This document shows, one piece after another, positions 36,601-51,600 of a stretch of 64,000 nucleotides of DNA (its first letter is position 1; every line of letters begins with the position of its first letter). The notes below the pieces were generated by a model. That model was not told the origin of the DNA and searched no databases. It was given only the letters and a program-made list of their open reading frames with translations. Origin of the DNA: Nautilus pompilius (lineage: Eukaryota > Mollusca > Cephalopoda > Nautilida > Nautilidae); the NCBI GenBank assembly GCA_018389105.1, contig JACATO010000087.1, forward strand, positions 992,001 to 1,056,000, in the 5' to 3' direction. The position numbers and the translations under genes are program-made.

Positions 36601-39600
36601 AGTAACTAGTAGTTTTAGCACTGAGGGCAGGTGCCAAGTCCTGCTGGAAAAGGAAATCAGCATCTCCATAAAGCTTGTCAGCAGACAGATCTAAAATCTC
36701 CTGGTAGATGGCTGCTTTGACTTTGGACTTGATAAAACACAGTGGACCAACACCAGCAGATGACATGGCATCCCAAATCATCACTAACTGTAGAAACTTC
36801 ACATTGGACTTCAAGCAACTTGGATTCTGTGCCTCTCCACTCTTCCTCCAGACTGTGGGACCTTGATTTCCAAATGAAATGCAAAATTTACTTTCATCTG
36901 AAAAGAGGACTTTGGACCATTGAGCAACAGTTCAGTTCTTTTTCTCCTTAGCCCAGGTAAGACACTTCTGACGTTGTCTTTGGTTCAGGAGTGGCTTGAC
37001 ACTAGGAATGCGGCACTTGTAGTCCATTTTCTGGACACGTTTGTGTGTGGTGGCTCTTGATGCACTGACTCCATCCTCAGTCCACTCCTTGTGAAGCTCC
37101 CCCAAGTTCTTGAATCAGCTTTGCTTGACAATCCTCTCAAGGCTGTGGTTGTCCCTCTTGCTTGTGCACCTTTTTCTACCACACAATTCCCTTCCAGTCA
37201 ACTTTCCATGAATATGCTTTGATACAGCACTCTTGCGAACAGCCAGCCCTTTCAGCAATGACCTTCTGTGGCTTACCCTCCCTGTGGAGGGTGTCAGTTA
37301 GTGTCTTCTGGACAGCTGTCAAGTCAGCAGTCTTCACCATGATTGTGGTTGTGTGTACTGAACCAAACTGAAAGATTCATGGTATTCATACTGCGTAAAT
37401 AGTGATTTACTCAAACTTGAAATGGAATATTCTAATATTTTAAGATATTTTTTTAATATTTTTTTTAGCTGTAGGTCGTAATTATCAAAATTAAAATTAA
37501 AAAATACCTGAAACATTTTAGTTTACATGTAATGAGTCTAGAATATATACAATTTTCACTTTCTGAAATAACTGACAAAAAATATCAAACTCTTCCACGA
37601 TATTCTAATTTTTTGAGATGCACCTGTATGTCTGCATTCCAAAGTTTTGTTGTTAGTCCCGGCTATAAGAAGATGAAACAGCTTCAAATATATCATACCA
37701 GATTATTATTGTATTGCATTGTGGGAAGAATTGCTCATTATTTCATAAATTAGAAACAAAATCTACTTCAACACTGCATTATTCATAGAATAATTACATT
37801 TTTTTAATAAAAAATAATATTTTGTGTAATATAATAATTTTTGACACCAGTGGAAATTTTTACCTGTTTCCATTGATGGTAAACAAGTTATTGATTTTTT
37901 TTCTTCTGGTTTTGAGCATCTGTTTGATGATTGGCTCTTTATCAGCTTTGCAGCCATATTGTGTAACTTTGGCCAGAGACTTTACTAAAGAGAATAGAAG
38001 TAGTCTCTTTATAATGCTCATTGCTGCTATTGCAGGGTTCTGGTGTTTCAAATGCAAGGATTCTGATTGCTGGCAAAGAACAGGCAGTGACTGGGCCTGA
38101 TGGGATGTATCACTTAGAGAACATGAAGACTGGAACATATGCCATCCAGATCATGTTGGACAAAATGTTCTTCGAGGAAATCATGTTGAAGATAACTCCA
38201 AACACTCCGCAGCTGCCTGACATCGTAGCTTCTCAGTGAGTTTCTTTTCTGTGTTTCTATTTTAAGGGACTATTCATTGTTTTCTAGGTCCTTAATAGCA
38301 TGGCATTGTTATGGATGGTAAAGAAAAAAGGTAAGAATCAAAAGCAATTAAACCTGAAATTTTAACACTCTTTTATTTGAGACCAGGTAGACAAAGAGAA
38401 TGTGACACTTTGGTAAATGGCATTCACCCTTCAGTTTCAGTGTGTGTGGCAAGGTTGTCATTGATGAGATCCCCAAAGGTCTGGATCAGTCAGCCCTGCA
38501 GCGTAAAATTATCTTTCTGAATCCTGAAGGTACAGAAGTAGTAGTGATGGACAGTGACATGAATGGTTTGTTCTGTGCCAAAATTAGACCTGGTCAATAT
38601 GTTGTTAAGGTAAGAGTAAGAAATTCACACCCCCCCCTTTAATTTTATTGTAAATTTGACTGACTTACAACTGAAAATTTTTTTCTGTTAAGCATTATCT
38701 TTACCCACTTTTTTTATTTATTCCAGTTCTAAGTAAAGAAAATTGTCATTCTTTTTTTCTTATAAGCACGAGCTTTGATAACTGTAAATGTCTGTGGTAC
38801 TGTTCAACTTGGAAAGTTTTGTTTATGTACTTGTATTGCTTATAATTTATTTGAGCATGTGGTTTCCAGGTCTCAGCATGGTAGCACGTGTAACCTGTTG
38901 TTTTACCTTTTAAGGTCATGGTCACAGGTCAGGAGCTAAAGGCTGGATTACAGCTCTCTCCGTCTAAACGACACATCACCGTCACAAACTATCCCGTGCT
39001 AGATGTCATTTTCTTGCAGTTTCGAGCCAAGATATCTGGTGTTATTACTTGTATAGGTAAATCATAATTTATATACTTTTTTTATAGCATTCAGATAAAC
39101 CCTTAAAAATATAATCTTATAATCTGCATTTTAGTTGAGACAAGAGCAGAATGGTTTATTTGATATTTTTGGTTTGGTTGTGTGGATTGAATATGGCAGA
39201 CATGTTAACAGATGACAAGTTTGGCTGCTATATTGTTTATTTAAACTACTGCACAAACAAGAGCACTGAACTTTTTGTTTATGTGTATGTGCCGTATTTT
39301 TCAGGTTGTAAGTCAAAGTGGAGTATTAGTCGACACTACGGTCGTACTTTTGTGCAGTAATAACGGTATAAAATTTCTGTCAGGGTTATAAAACAGTGGT
39401 GGTGGATAACATCAAAGTGAGATATTTGGAGGGGGGAGGAAAGAGTTTTAGCCGAAATAAAGAAGCTTCAATCTGCATGGAACACAGTTTGATATGATTT
39501 TTGCCTATCAAATAAGAAGTTGAATCGTCTATCTTTGCAGCCACAGTTTGCTTTTTTCAGTCTCTTGTGATGAATCCTTTGCTTTTTGCCAAGATTTCAT

Positions 39601-42600
39601 CCATATATAAGTCGGAGTGGAGTATAAGTCAATGGCCAGACCCTTGCAGAAAAAAGTATTGACTTATACACCAAAAATACAGTAGTCAGATGCATTTCTC
39701 AGTTGCTTTCAGAATCTTATCAGCACTGACTTGAATGAATGGTGTTTGGTTGAAGTTCTTAGATTTCTAATGAATTCACATCCCACAATTGGGTTCATCT
39801 CTTCATTCTATGATTGCTACCAGTGAAGAAGGAACAAGATTTGTGAAAAATTGAAAATTTGACTTTCATTTTTCAGGCAAAAGTTTTACAATGTTTTAAT
39901 CATACAAGTTCATTTAGTTTAGAATTAAATATTTTCTCATGCAAAATGAACAGCAAGCTGAAATTGGCACTTGTGCATTGTGGGTAGAAATAGCTTGACT
40001 TTGTTTATTCTTTTAATTACTCCATTCACAGTCTGATCTGAAACCTAAAACAACAATTAATTGTTTTTGGTATTTTATTTAATTTTTTAAAAAATCTTAT
40101 TTTTCTTAGAAAACTGTGGAACAATTGGACTCTCATTGGATCCAATTGGTCTTGGAGAAGAAAAGAAAGTTATTATGGTAAGTTGGAAGTAGAGTTGAAT
40201 TCCTTATTAATTAAAACTGCACACATTTATTACTTATTTTTATTTACAGTTAAAAGATTCACTGAAGAAAGCCAGTTTTGAATTTGAGAACATCTTGCCT
40301 GGTAAATACAAAGGTAATATGTTTTATGTATTCTTCCAGATATTAATTATTTTATTTAAATTGATTTTAAAAAATATTAAATGCTTTGTTTGTTTGTTTT
40401 TTGTTTTTTTATTGAAAACATGCATTTGTAAAAAATAATTGTGGACTGGTCATAAATATTCCATATATTATAGAAAATCAATTTATTAGTAAATGTAATT
40501 ACATGAATACTAGAATATGACTTGGAAAATATGCCTATATGACAAAATATCCTAGTTGGAACTCGAATCACACAAGATTTCTTTCATCAGAATATCATTT
40601 TTTATTTGTGAGTCCGAAACCATCACTACTTTTTAATCTTGTGCAGTAACTTCAAAAGCATTTTTCTTTGGCTAGTTTGACGAACTTAAGAAAAATTGTC
40701 TACACGTGAATTTTAAACCCTTCTGCTACACTGTCATTTCTGACAACTTCCTTCCCATCTTCAAGTAGACAGTGAATGAAAATTGCATTCAACTGGTTTT
40801 TATCATATCAGAATTTTTGTTCGTTGCTTATTGCAGAGTGAAAGTTGCTCTAAATAAATAGCCAGATTTTGAGTTCAAATCTGAATATGATTGAAAAAGA
40901 TAATTACACCAGGTGCAATCTGATTCAATAAAAGTGAATAAATAATTTCTATCATATAAGAGGAGAAATTCCATTGTGGTTTCTCTCCAACATGAAGATC
41001 AAAAGGCACAATGCTGATAAGAGAAAGCAGGTAATAGCTTTAAAAAAAAATTTTTGGAGAGGAAAGTGAGTGCAAAGATGCAATTACAATTCAGCAGGTT
41101 ACAGGGTCATTGGATGATAAGCCTAGAAATTGTCACCCAAGGGGTGAGAGAACGGATGAAAAAAAGAAGGTAGAAGAAAAACCACTATGGACAAAGCAAG
41201 AAGACTACAGTCAGAACAGCTGGTGGAAGAGTTTTATGGAGTGATGAAAATAATTTTAAAAAAAAAAACTGTTCATCAGATGGTAAACTTGGCAGCAGTT
41301 TGGTGCCCACTTTCAAGAGTGATGATCGGAAGACTGTTCTATGACCTCGAAAGGATGTGGTCATTTTCAAATTGAGAGAAGGAAACTTGGACAGGTGTGT
41401 ATATAAAGACTTACTGGATTGAAAATATTTCATTAGCAAGAAAAGTGTTGGGATGAAATTGTTTGATCCCAAAGTAACTTAAACAGGTTGAACATTTAAT
41501 TATTTGCAATCTTGATGCTACAATAGATAATCAACAATGAAAATGTAGATATTCACCAGACTTTCTTTCCTGTTGTATTTGTTATACACAAAAATGTCAG
41601 GTGTACACTTTACAGGTGCGTAAATCAGCTTTGTCAGAATACTGGATGCTCAGAGGTGGTTGAATACTTTTCTGATTCACTGTAGTTGATCTCATTTTGT
41701 TTTTTGTGAAGGTATTTTTTTGGGAAGGGTGAGTTAAGATGAACTTATGCTTGACATGGTACTGTTACTTCAACAGATTCATGAATATGGTCATATTCTA
41801 GACAGTATGGTGCACAGGTTTTGATCTGCATGATACCACTTAGATAGAACTACAGGATGGTTCGCCTTATCTTACACTTTAAGGGAAGGTTTTCATAGAT
41901 GTGGTACCGTGGACTTACCTGACAGTATGGTAAAAATTTGTTTGGTTTCAGTGACACCACTGCAGGACACCTGGTGTTGGAAGGATAAATCAAAAGAGGT
42001 GGAGGTGATGGACAAGGACTTAAGTAACTTGGAGTTTGTTCAGACTGGATACATCCTGAAATGTGGTCTTTCACATGAGATAACACTGGTTTGTTCTCAG
42101 TTCTACTTGAGATGTTTTGACATAATAGCTTTCATGGAGAGGAGATACTACTTGAAGAAAACTTTATTTGTAAATTATGTCTTTTTTTTGAAAATGGATA
42201 TTGATTTATTATTTTGACAGATTTACCAGAATGTCTATCTGTTTGGAATATTCCAAACCATTGAAAATATTATATTATTTCTTTTTGATTTTGTGTGTTT
42301 AAGAGGAGACCTATTGGGGGTTTTCAAAATAATTAGTGGGTTTTGAGAGTGGACAGGGAGAAATTTATTCAGCTATCTGCAGTCACCAGGGATCAGTTGT
42401 CAGTCACTCTAATTAACTAAGCTACAGTTAGATATCAGAAGGCATCTTTTTAGCAGCAGAACCATTAACAAGTAGAATAAACCATCAGCTAGTGTAGTTA
42501 ATAATGGTGACAGATAGTAATTAAAGAATTGTTTGGTTACCCGCTTCCCTGCAATTGCTAAACCCAACTAATTTCAGAATTTTTACAGTTTGTAAAATGT

Positions 42601-45600
42601 GGATTTCTAGTGATGATAAAGTGGCAAAAAAAACTAAATCACTCAATGGTTTTCATCTTGCCAGTGCCAGCTGATGGTTAAATTAGTAATTAATTGTATT
42701 CATCTATTTAAGCACGTGATTTGGGAATTAGCAGGTATTTTTTATAGTTTTATTTGTGTATTTGTAAAACAACAGATCTCTGGTTACTTTAAATTCAATT
42801 TAATTATTTTTTTTTTTTTTGATAAAGAATTTTGCCCACGCAGACAAAGAAGGAAAAGTGGGCTCATTTGCTTTGAAGAAAGGGATAAATCGGTTTTGTC
42901 TGGCTCAACCTGGCGTTTATAGGCTGACTCCTGACTCCTGCCATAAGTTTGAGAAGGACGTTTATACCTATGACACGTGAGTGAGTGACCTGTCAGGGAC
43001 TTGTTGTCTCCTCATCCGAGACGTACAAAGGTTTGGCAGGGTTAGCCCCTTAGAAACATTTCTATAATTGCCCCACCCGCCAAAGTTGGAAGTACGGGAA
43101 CCATTGTGGCGTGTGGTAGGTAACAGGCTCTAATGGATATCTCCAGGGTTGTTATTACTATTGTGAATATTGGTGTATGACGTAAAAACTTAACATAATT
43201 GGTCCAGAAAGGGGAGAGGGGAAAAAAAAAATTGGTTTAAAATTATTCTGTGCGCTTCTACGGGTTTTTTTGTTCTTTTTTAAGGAAATTTGTATTATGA
43301 ATTCAAGTTCAGATGCATTTTCATTTGTTTATTGACTTCAGATCTAATCCAGTGGTCCTCAGTCTGACTGCAGTGCAACACCTGATTGTAGGCATGGTGC
43401 ACACTGAGAACCTGGCTTCTGATATCCATATTGAAATCAGGTGAGCTCTTGTTGCAGGGTGGCATTTTTGTTTGTTTTTATAGATGTGTGAGAGAGAGAG
43501 GGTTCAGAAGCTGTCACATGTGAAGATATCACAGCACTTATTCTGTTCCATTTCATAGTTGTCTTCTTGCAGAAAATAATGATTACTTCCCTTGACAGAC
43601 TCTCTTTCTTTAAATTTTTTTGAAAAAAAACCTTCAGATTTTTGTTTAATTCCTCAGCTCACTAATTCTGTTTGACAAAAGTGCACGTAAGTAATTCAGA
43701 ATTTATCAGCAAGGAGAATTTTTACATCCTTCTGTGATTTCATTTTGTAGCGATAATGTGAACTGCTTACTCTTTGTGATTTAACCTTACATAGCCCATC
43801 TCGCTTTTCTGATGGTCTCTGTGTTCTAAAAATAAAAAGTATCATTCTGTTAGTATTCAGTCCATTTGAACTACCCCCCCCTTTTTTTTTACATATGATT
43901 CTTATTAACCTATAATGTAAATATCTGATAAGCAGGCTGAAGAAAATTAGTTATTGTATTCCATCGATGGAACCGTTTTAAATTCCTTTCATGGAGCAAC
44001 TCCTTGATGTTATAGGTCTTCATTGGCCGGAGAGCCCACAACAGAAATCGGACCGCTGAAGTCGTCACAGGCCAATACAAATCGGAGCCAGCCTGCAGTA
44101 GGAGCAAAAAGACAGTTTGTGCATCACTTTTCACACTGGGCAAAGTAAGGTTGCACTTGGTTGTTAGCATTGGAAATTCTGTTTTTATTTCAAAATCAGT
44201 TGTCTCGACATTTTTTTTATTATTTCAATTCTCAGATCACTTTTTTCTTCTTCTGAGAAATTTGGTTGCTATGAAATGTCATCTGTTTTTGTTATTAACT
44301 GTGTGAAAACTGTTCTGCAGCATTGATGGATATCTGTGAAATTCAAGAATTTTAAAAACTTTAGCCTCACTGAGCTGTTCAAACTGAAAAATAAAAAAAG
44401 AGAGGAAGAATTTCTACAATACATCAGCAGCCATAATCAGGGACACAGGCACATGACTGTTAAGAAATCATGCATGTAGAAAGAAAAAAAAAGGCATGCA
44501 GGACTCATTACATCAAAACCTAGATAAATTATTTTACTAGTGTCCACAATTATGGCCACTAGCATAGATTTTAAAAAGGCATGCTGCTGAGTATATTTGT
44601 CATTATCCTTCATTCTTGTTTCAAGTGCTTGAGGTTTTATTTACTTACCCTTAGATTATATGCCAAAGTAGTAGCACTGCATTTAGTATTTCCAGCCTCT
44701 CTTGTACACTTCAATAACAAAGGACTTAGCAACGAACTTGGTATTTCTTGTTATTGTGAACTAATTTTCTTTTTGGTATTTGCTGTAGTCCCACCCTTCA
44801 TTGATTTGTCTTTAATGACTTGACTTAGAATTCTTAAGTTGATGTCTACTTTTCCAGTTAGTACGATGTTGCTAATCCATTATTGTAAACTACAGCCATG
44901 TTCAGCCAATAGACAGACCAGTAAAGGAGATATACACCATCTCTTCACCAGAAGAGATTTAGAAATGCAGTTTGTGTATTCAGTATGTTGGTAGAATGTA
45001 AGAATATTACAGTATATATCACCTAATTCAATAGTGCTGGGACTGGAAGGAAAAAAATTCAGATTATATGAAATATTATATTAGGCAAAGTGCACTAAAA
45101 TCTTTTTTTTTTTTTTTTTTAAATTGTTCATGACCCAAATGTAGGGCAAAGATATCATACTGTGTGTAGTACCTTCAGGCTTCTAAAAAAGGTTTGACTG
45201 TTTTAAAAGACTTGATTTACTGAAAGATTTCTTGTCTTTCATGACAGTGTAAAGCATCACTCTTTTGGAAAATCATCCAATGGTTTTTTTTTTTTTTTTT
45301 TGCTTCATTTTCTACACAGCTAGTTGTTGATAGTATTTTCCAACTTTTCAACAATTTTGGATTTCTTTGTGGCAACAGAACTGCTTGAGCACTGAAAGAA
45401 ATCCTGGATCTTGTCCAGCATCAGGAAATAGTTGGCAGCACACTTTGGATCAAGCAGAGGCTTTTCATCTTCTTTCACCATCTCTTTCTCTGCAGCTTTG
45501 TCATCCTTTTGTTTCCAACTGTTCACAAAGAGTTCCAAAGGAAGAATTCTGAGTCGTCCTAGTCATGACTGGTATTGGCTTTGATGAAATTGTCCAGCAT

Positions 45601-48600
45601 CACATTTCTCCCAGAATGAGATTTTCCTCATTCAAGCACTTCAAGAGTTTTATTCCTTTCGGATCTTCTGCGAACAAGTCCATCTGATAATCAGGTTCTA
45701 GGTGTCTGAGTTCAACACAACAAAGAGAGTTAGCAGTTTTCTTGACCAAAATTTTAGACCAAGAAGCAGCAGCCATCTGGAGTGCATCCAGGAGATTCAC
45801 CAAGAACGGCATCTTCAAATGTAGGCAACCAGTCCCTTTGGACTTTTTGCTGAGTTCTGGAGATTGCCATTATCCAATTTATGGCATTAATTTTTGAAAA
45901 ATTGCCAAAATAGGGCTCTGTGCCACTTCATATTTTGTTGTGAGATGCTACTGCATCACTTGTTTTCACTTCAGAGATCTTTTCCCTGACATTTTTTTTT
46001 CCAACTGGCTTTGCTACTGTACAGTATAAGTAAGCAGGATACCTTTTTGTAAATTTAGCAGATTTCAGAGAAAAGTTTTGCTCCAGGACCAAATTTTTGT
46101 ATCAGATTATTCAACTATACGAAACAGAGTTTTAGCTGGGATCAGAAAATATTATCAGTTTATGCATGTTATTAGATTATCAAATATCAGATTCTGTTTT
46201 ATTTATGAAACTCTGTGGGAATTATTCAAAGAAAAAGAAAGTATAAATGTGAAATTCTTCTGTTAATAGAAACCCAAAAGGATTTTGGTGGAGGTGGTTA
46301 ACTCTGGTGGATTAATTGATGTTTTTAAGAGTAGTTTGCTCCCTAGTCTTACACTTCCTTTGAAAACATCTTGCATCCAAGTACAGTAAACAGTGTGATT
46401 AATGTAAACATTTGGGCAGAGTGCCGGTAAGGTGGGCTGCCATGAAAGATGCCAGCTGTTTTTGTTGACTTAATTTAATAACAGAATAATGTATTCTTGC
46501 GGTTACGAAGATTGACATATTGGAAGGAAATGCATCCAGGTGAGATGGAGAGTTGCAGTGTTACACATTATTTGATTGTCCTTAGTGACCTGTTTGAACT
46601 TGGTTTTAAAAAAAAAACAACAATTGTGACTTTGCTGAAGTAGATTGGAAGAGAAAAATCAGTGGAGGCCCAGGACTCCATTTGGGTGAGAGGGTACACA
46701 TCATATCTACCCTTCTAGTCAGCATCAAGGAGACAGCATTGCCCCTTTTGTAGTTGTGTAGGACAGAGCAGCATACTTATTTCTGATAGATCTGCTGTGG
46801 ACTTATTCAGCTAAACAACTCTGTGCACAGAGATGGCACGAGTTAGAGCAAAGTAATAAAATATTTAGTTATTTATCTTCTTTTTTTAAACAGAAGTGGT
46901 GAACACCTTGAGATTTTTGTGAAGTCCAATGAACTTCTGTTTTCTCCATCTGTTATGGAGGTGACTGTGCAAGGTGGTAAGTTGTTTTCTCTCTGTGTGT
47001 GTGTGTGTGATCTGTTTAATTATGGATCCTGTTGGTTGGTTGGTTACTGTTGGCAGCCTGGGTGTTATTCCCAGTATTTTTTTTTTTTTTAATTAATGGT
47101 GTATCAATTTCCATGATGATTCAAATACCACTGCAGATATTTGCGAACATTTCATGTTCCAGTTGGTTAAAAGTTTCTAAAACTAACATCAACGTCACTA
47201 CTACCTTCTAAAAATCTCTCTCCAGACATCATTTGTTAATTAAAATTTTAGCTTTGTAGCTTGAAACAGTTTTCCTCGTGCAGGCAGTCATGTGTGATTG
47301 ATGCTAGATTACTAAGGTCTTTGATCATCTGCATCTTTTGCTGAAGTATTCATGCATAGGTGTAGAAAGACTTTATCCATTAGGAAAGATGCTGTTGGTG
47401 AGTAGTCAGCAGTATTTCATCTGTGTGATAACATGATACCCATTCACTTGACTCTCAGAAAAACCTGACTGGCATTTACATTTCTGATGAAAACCCCCAA
47501 ATACTCTGAATGGACATTTTTAATTTAGTGTGATGATCTGATCTGAGCAGCACCTGAAGAAGGGGAAATTCTTTTGTTTGTTCACCATTTTCTCACATTG
47601 AAACAGTGAATTGTCAGCTCTCTAAGGTGGTTTGCAGAAGTTAAGCAGAAATGTTTTGATATTTATTGTGTAGCTAACATGGATCAACATGATACTATTG
47701 TTCCAATAATCTATATACTATTTTAAAAAAACTTAAAGGGGGGTAACTCTGACTGTATTAAACAAATTGGCAGGCTCATCGTTTCAGTCTACTTGTTTTC
47801 TTGTCTAGAGACCTGTCCTGGAGTTGTGGCACAATTCACTGGTAGAAAGGGAATTTTTATTTCTGGCACAGTGACCCCACTTCTGGCAGGAGTTAAAATC
47901 ACTGTTAGCACTGTTGAAAATTCTACTATGGAGCCTGTTACCTTGGAAACTGATGACAAAGGCAGTTACAGGTAAGAATAGTAAAAAAAAAAAAAAAAAT
48001 TTTACTCTTGAACCCAAATGAAGATGTGATGCATGTTGAAAGATCACAGCAATGGACATGCAGTCTAGCAGAATAAATCTGGCTAATAGTTAAACCGTCT
48101 CAACACTTGTGTACAAAGTAAGCCTTACATTGGTGATTTCCAATCCTTTTCTCAGTGTGACTCCATTAATGCAATTGCAAATTCTTACAAACTTTCCAGC
48201 ACCCACACAACATTACTAAGGGGGAAAATTACTCTGGAATATTTTGGGAAACAAAAAAGATATTCTAGACATATATAATAACTATTGCTAGATACTGATA
48301 TGAGGCTGGGTTGTGTCAACTATGGGAGGATGTGGCCAATTCACTAGTGTAGATTATACCATGGAAAATAGGGTTTTTATAATTGTCAACAGCAGTCAAA
48401 AAGATTAAATGTTGCATGAAAATAAACATGTTATTGGCCAGCTTTGCAACCTCATTTGGGAACCACTGCCTTACATCTTTGATTTACTCAGCAGAGAGAG
48501 AGAGAGGCTATTATTAAATTAAATAAAACTGGAAAAACACTAAAATCCAAAACTATTTACTAATAGACTTGGTTTGAATCTTTTAATTTATATTGTACTT

Positions 48601-51600
48601 TACATACAAAATGCTTTGTTTTTTTTTTATGAGGTCCATTTTTATTTCTAATGATTTTTTTGTCATTACTAAGTATTAGTTTTCTGTAGTATCCTGAGAG
48701 CTGAGAGAATCTGAACAATATTTGCTTGCATTCATGACACAGCCACAGTAAAACTGTTGGGGCGGGGGTGCTTGATGGTGGCTAACAAAATGTAAGGTCT
48801 GACACTAACAGATGCTAGGGAGGGTGGACTGAGATCCAATTTTCAAGACCTAATATTGGTTTTTGTATGTAGAGTTTTTAGAAGAGAGAATAGTTAGAAA
48901 CATGGAAATAAATGAAGTTGGAATGGTGTTTCTCTACCAAGGTTAGAAGCCTTAAATATGATTACTTGAAGACCATGCATCTTGAGATCTGTTAGAAAAA
49001 GAATTGTGGCTTTCATCAACCAACCTCACCATTTTAATGACTTTTTTGATTTTTGTTTTTAGAGTTGACATTCATCATTTTCAATTGCCTTTCTCTCTTG
49101 CCAGCAAAATATCCAGGTTTGTAGCTACAGCGGAAAATTTTCAGTGTGATAGAGATTCATAACAAACAAACTTGAGTCATTGGTGTTTTCCCTGTTTCAT
49201 TTTTAATTCTTGAAGTTTTTAACTGGAGTTGTTTTTATTATGGGGCACCTTGAAAAAGAAGTGATCATTAAGTAAGTGACAGCCAGTGTGATGGTTTGTG
49301 TTCATCTGTTGATGCCGTGTTACTCTTTCCTCAGAGTTGGGCCTCTCAGTGGAAACTATCAGTACAGCGTCACAGCAAGCAAGCCTGGCTTCATCCTGTC
49401 AAAGATCGTCAGTGAACCATTGAACTTCAAAGCTCTGAAACTGGGCGAGATCATTGTGCAGGTGAGTTGACTTATCTCTTGTTATGCAGAAAAGACAATG
49501 ATAGGTACAAAATGCTGTCATGTGATAGAAACAATACGAGTTTGGGTCATCTTTTTTTAAGGTCATGGATTCAGATTCTCTTGTTACCCATATTTGAAGG
49601 AAATAGAACAAACAAACTCTGGTTTGTTTCTATTTCTGATTCAACCTCAGAACTGCAGCTCGCTGGGTTTTCTAATAGTTGAGACAAATCTCACAGCTGA
49701 TCCCTCTCCAGTGAACAAAACCAGTCCATCTATTGTCTCCCGTTGGTTGGCTGTCAGCTGAGTTGGAAGAAATGTAAACACTCATTTCTAAGTCACAAAA
49801 CTGTAATTGGAAGAGAAGAAACACACTTTCTGCTTCCTTGTCTATACCTCTGCCAGCGGTCTGCACATGCCTCGCGAGCCATGGCAAATGAGCAGAAAGG
49901 TGGAGGATGGCAGAAACAGTTTACAAACAAAGCCAAGAAAAGAAGGGGTTTGTTTTTGTGAACTGTGGTGAGATAGATAAATTAGATGGAGATACAGCAT
50001 TCATACAAAATGCATGATCATAAAAAAAAAAACAAACAGCAGAAGCCCTACTAATACCATAGGAAATATACGACAAATTGGAATGAATCCATGAAGTGTT
50101 GTTAACTGTGCAACCAAGTGTGATGATGTGACTGGACACCTGCATGACGATGTTCTGGATATGCGCATGCTGCTACAAAACTTGACTGAATGCGAACAAG
50201 ATCTTCAGGGTTGTCTGATCTGGTGTTCAGAATTGATGGCACACAGCTGTATTTATTGCCAGCTGTGTGCCAGGATGGGGAGAGTTGCTCAGAAACTGAA
50301 GTCATGTTTCCAAACAAATGGAGGAAGAGCGAGCGGGCTGCCAGAATGCAGTGTGAATGTAGCATTATACTCATAAAAGATATTGTTAATTTAGTTATTT
50401 TCTTACCTATCTAAATTGCTGAACGCTTTGCTTGTAAGAAGTGTAACTTAATCCCATTCTAGTTATGCACTGCACATGCTTTTATTAGTTTTCACATGTG
50501 CTGTAAAAAAAATAACTCAAATGTTTTGGACTTTGGCAGGAGTATTCCTAATTAACATTCTTAATAATAACACTGGGTAACAAAAATTTAGTTAACTTGA
50601 TTTTTTTTTACATTTTCCATGGCATTTTTGTATGTTAAATACAATTCTAGCATCATTTTTTTTTGTAAATGTCAAGTATATTAGAAATAATTATCCTAAT
50701 ATAGTTGATAGAATGGGTGTGTAATACAGAACACCCTAAAAATTCCTAGATTTTTTAGAATTTTCTAGAACTTTCCATACACCAAGGTACATGAACCCTT
50801 ATGCATACTCAGCCCAGTATGAAGTAAAAGCATTTAACAGGTGATTTTTTTATAATTCTGTTATTAGATAAGAATGGCTGCAAATCGAAAATGCAAGCTC
50901 TTTGCAGACTCATTTTGTTATGTTTGTGGATTCTATATTGGCCCAAAGCAAGTAAGAAATATGATCACACCGAACAATAAATTTTCACTAGCCTATGAAT
51001 CATACTTTGGAATGAAGATTGGTGTTCAAGATAAAGCCTGGGCACCTCATGTGGCTTGTGGAACATGCAGATCAGCACTAGAAGGATGGCTAAGAGGAGA
51101 TTGTAAAACGATGCCCTTTGTAGTCTCTCGTATTTGGCGAGAGCCTAAGAATCACAGATGACTGCTACTTTTGTCTAGTAGATGTGTCAAGATTCAGGAA
51201 CACCAAAAACCGACATGATATTGTGTATCCAAATATTCCACCATCCATTGCACCAGTTCCACACAGTGATGACCTTCCAGTGCCACAGCCACAATCCAAA
51301 TCCAAAGAAACAGATCCATCATCAGAAAGTGAAAATTCACTTGTAGATGAAAAATATGATTTTAACTTAAATTTTAAGAAGCCTCATTTTCCAAATCAGC
51401 AAGAACTGGATGACTTAGTATGAGATTTAGGTTTAACAAAATCTAATACTGAACTTCTTATATCAAGACTGAAAGATTCACAACTGCTATCCAAGGGATT
51501 CCATTCTATGTTTTCCAGAAAGAGGCATGAAAAATTCTCAAAATACTTCTCAGTGGATGGCAAATGGGTATTGAGCACGATCCTACTGAATGGTGTGTCT

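Noticed and set aside
42821..42922. Alternative frame across NOMO exon 17
   Set aside because: It lacks all family words and does not join the neighbouring exons in phase, whereas the chosen frame gives INRFCLAQPGVY and joins both sides.
45367..45552. Plus-strand frame over the Tigger-like remnant
   Set aside because: Shadow of the minus-strand transposase-like frames.
49690..50400. Overlapping frames of 70-90 codons on both strands in intron 22
   Set aside because: No recognisable domain, no splice evidence, and neither strand stands out.
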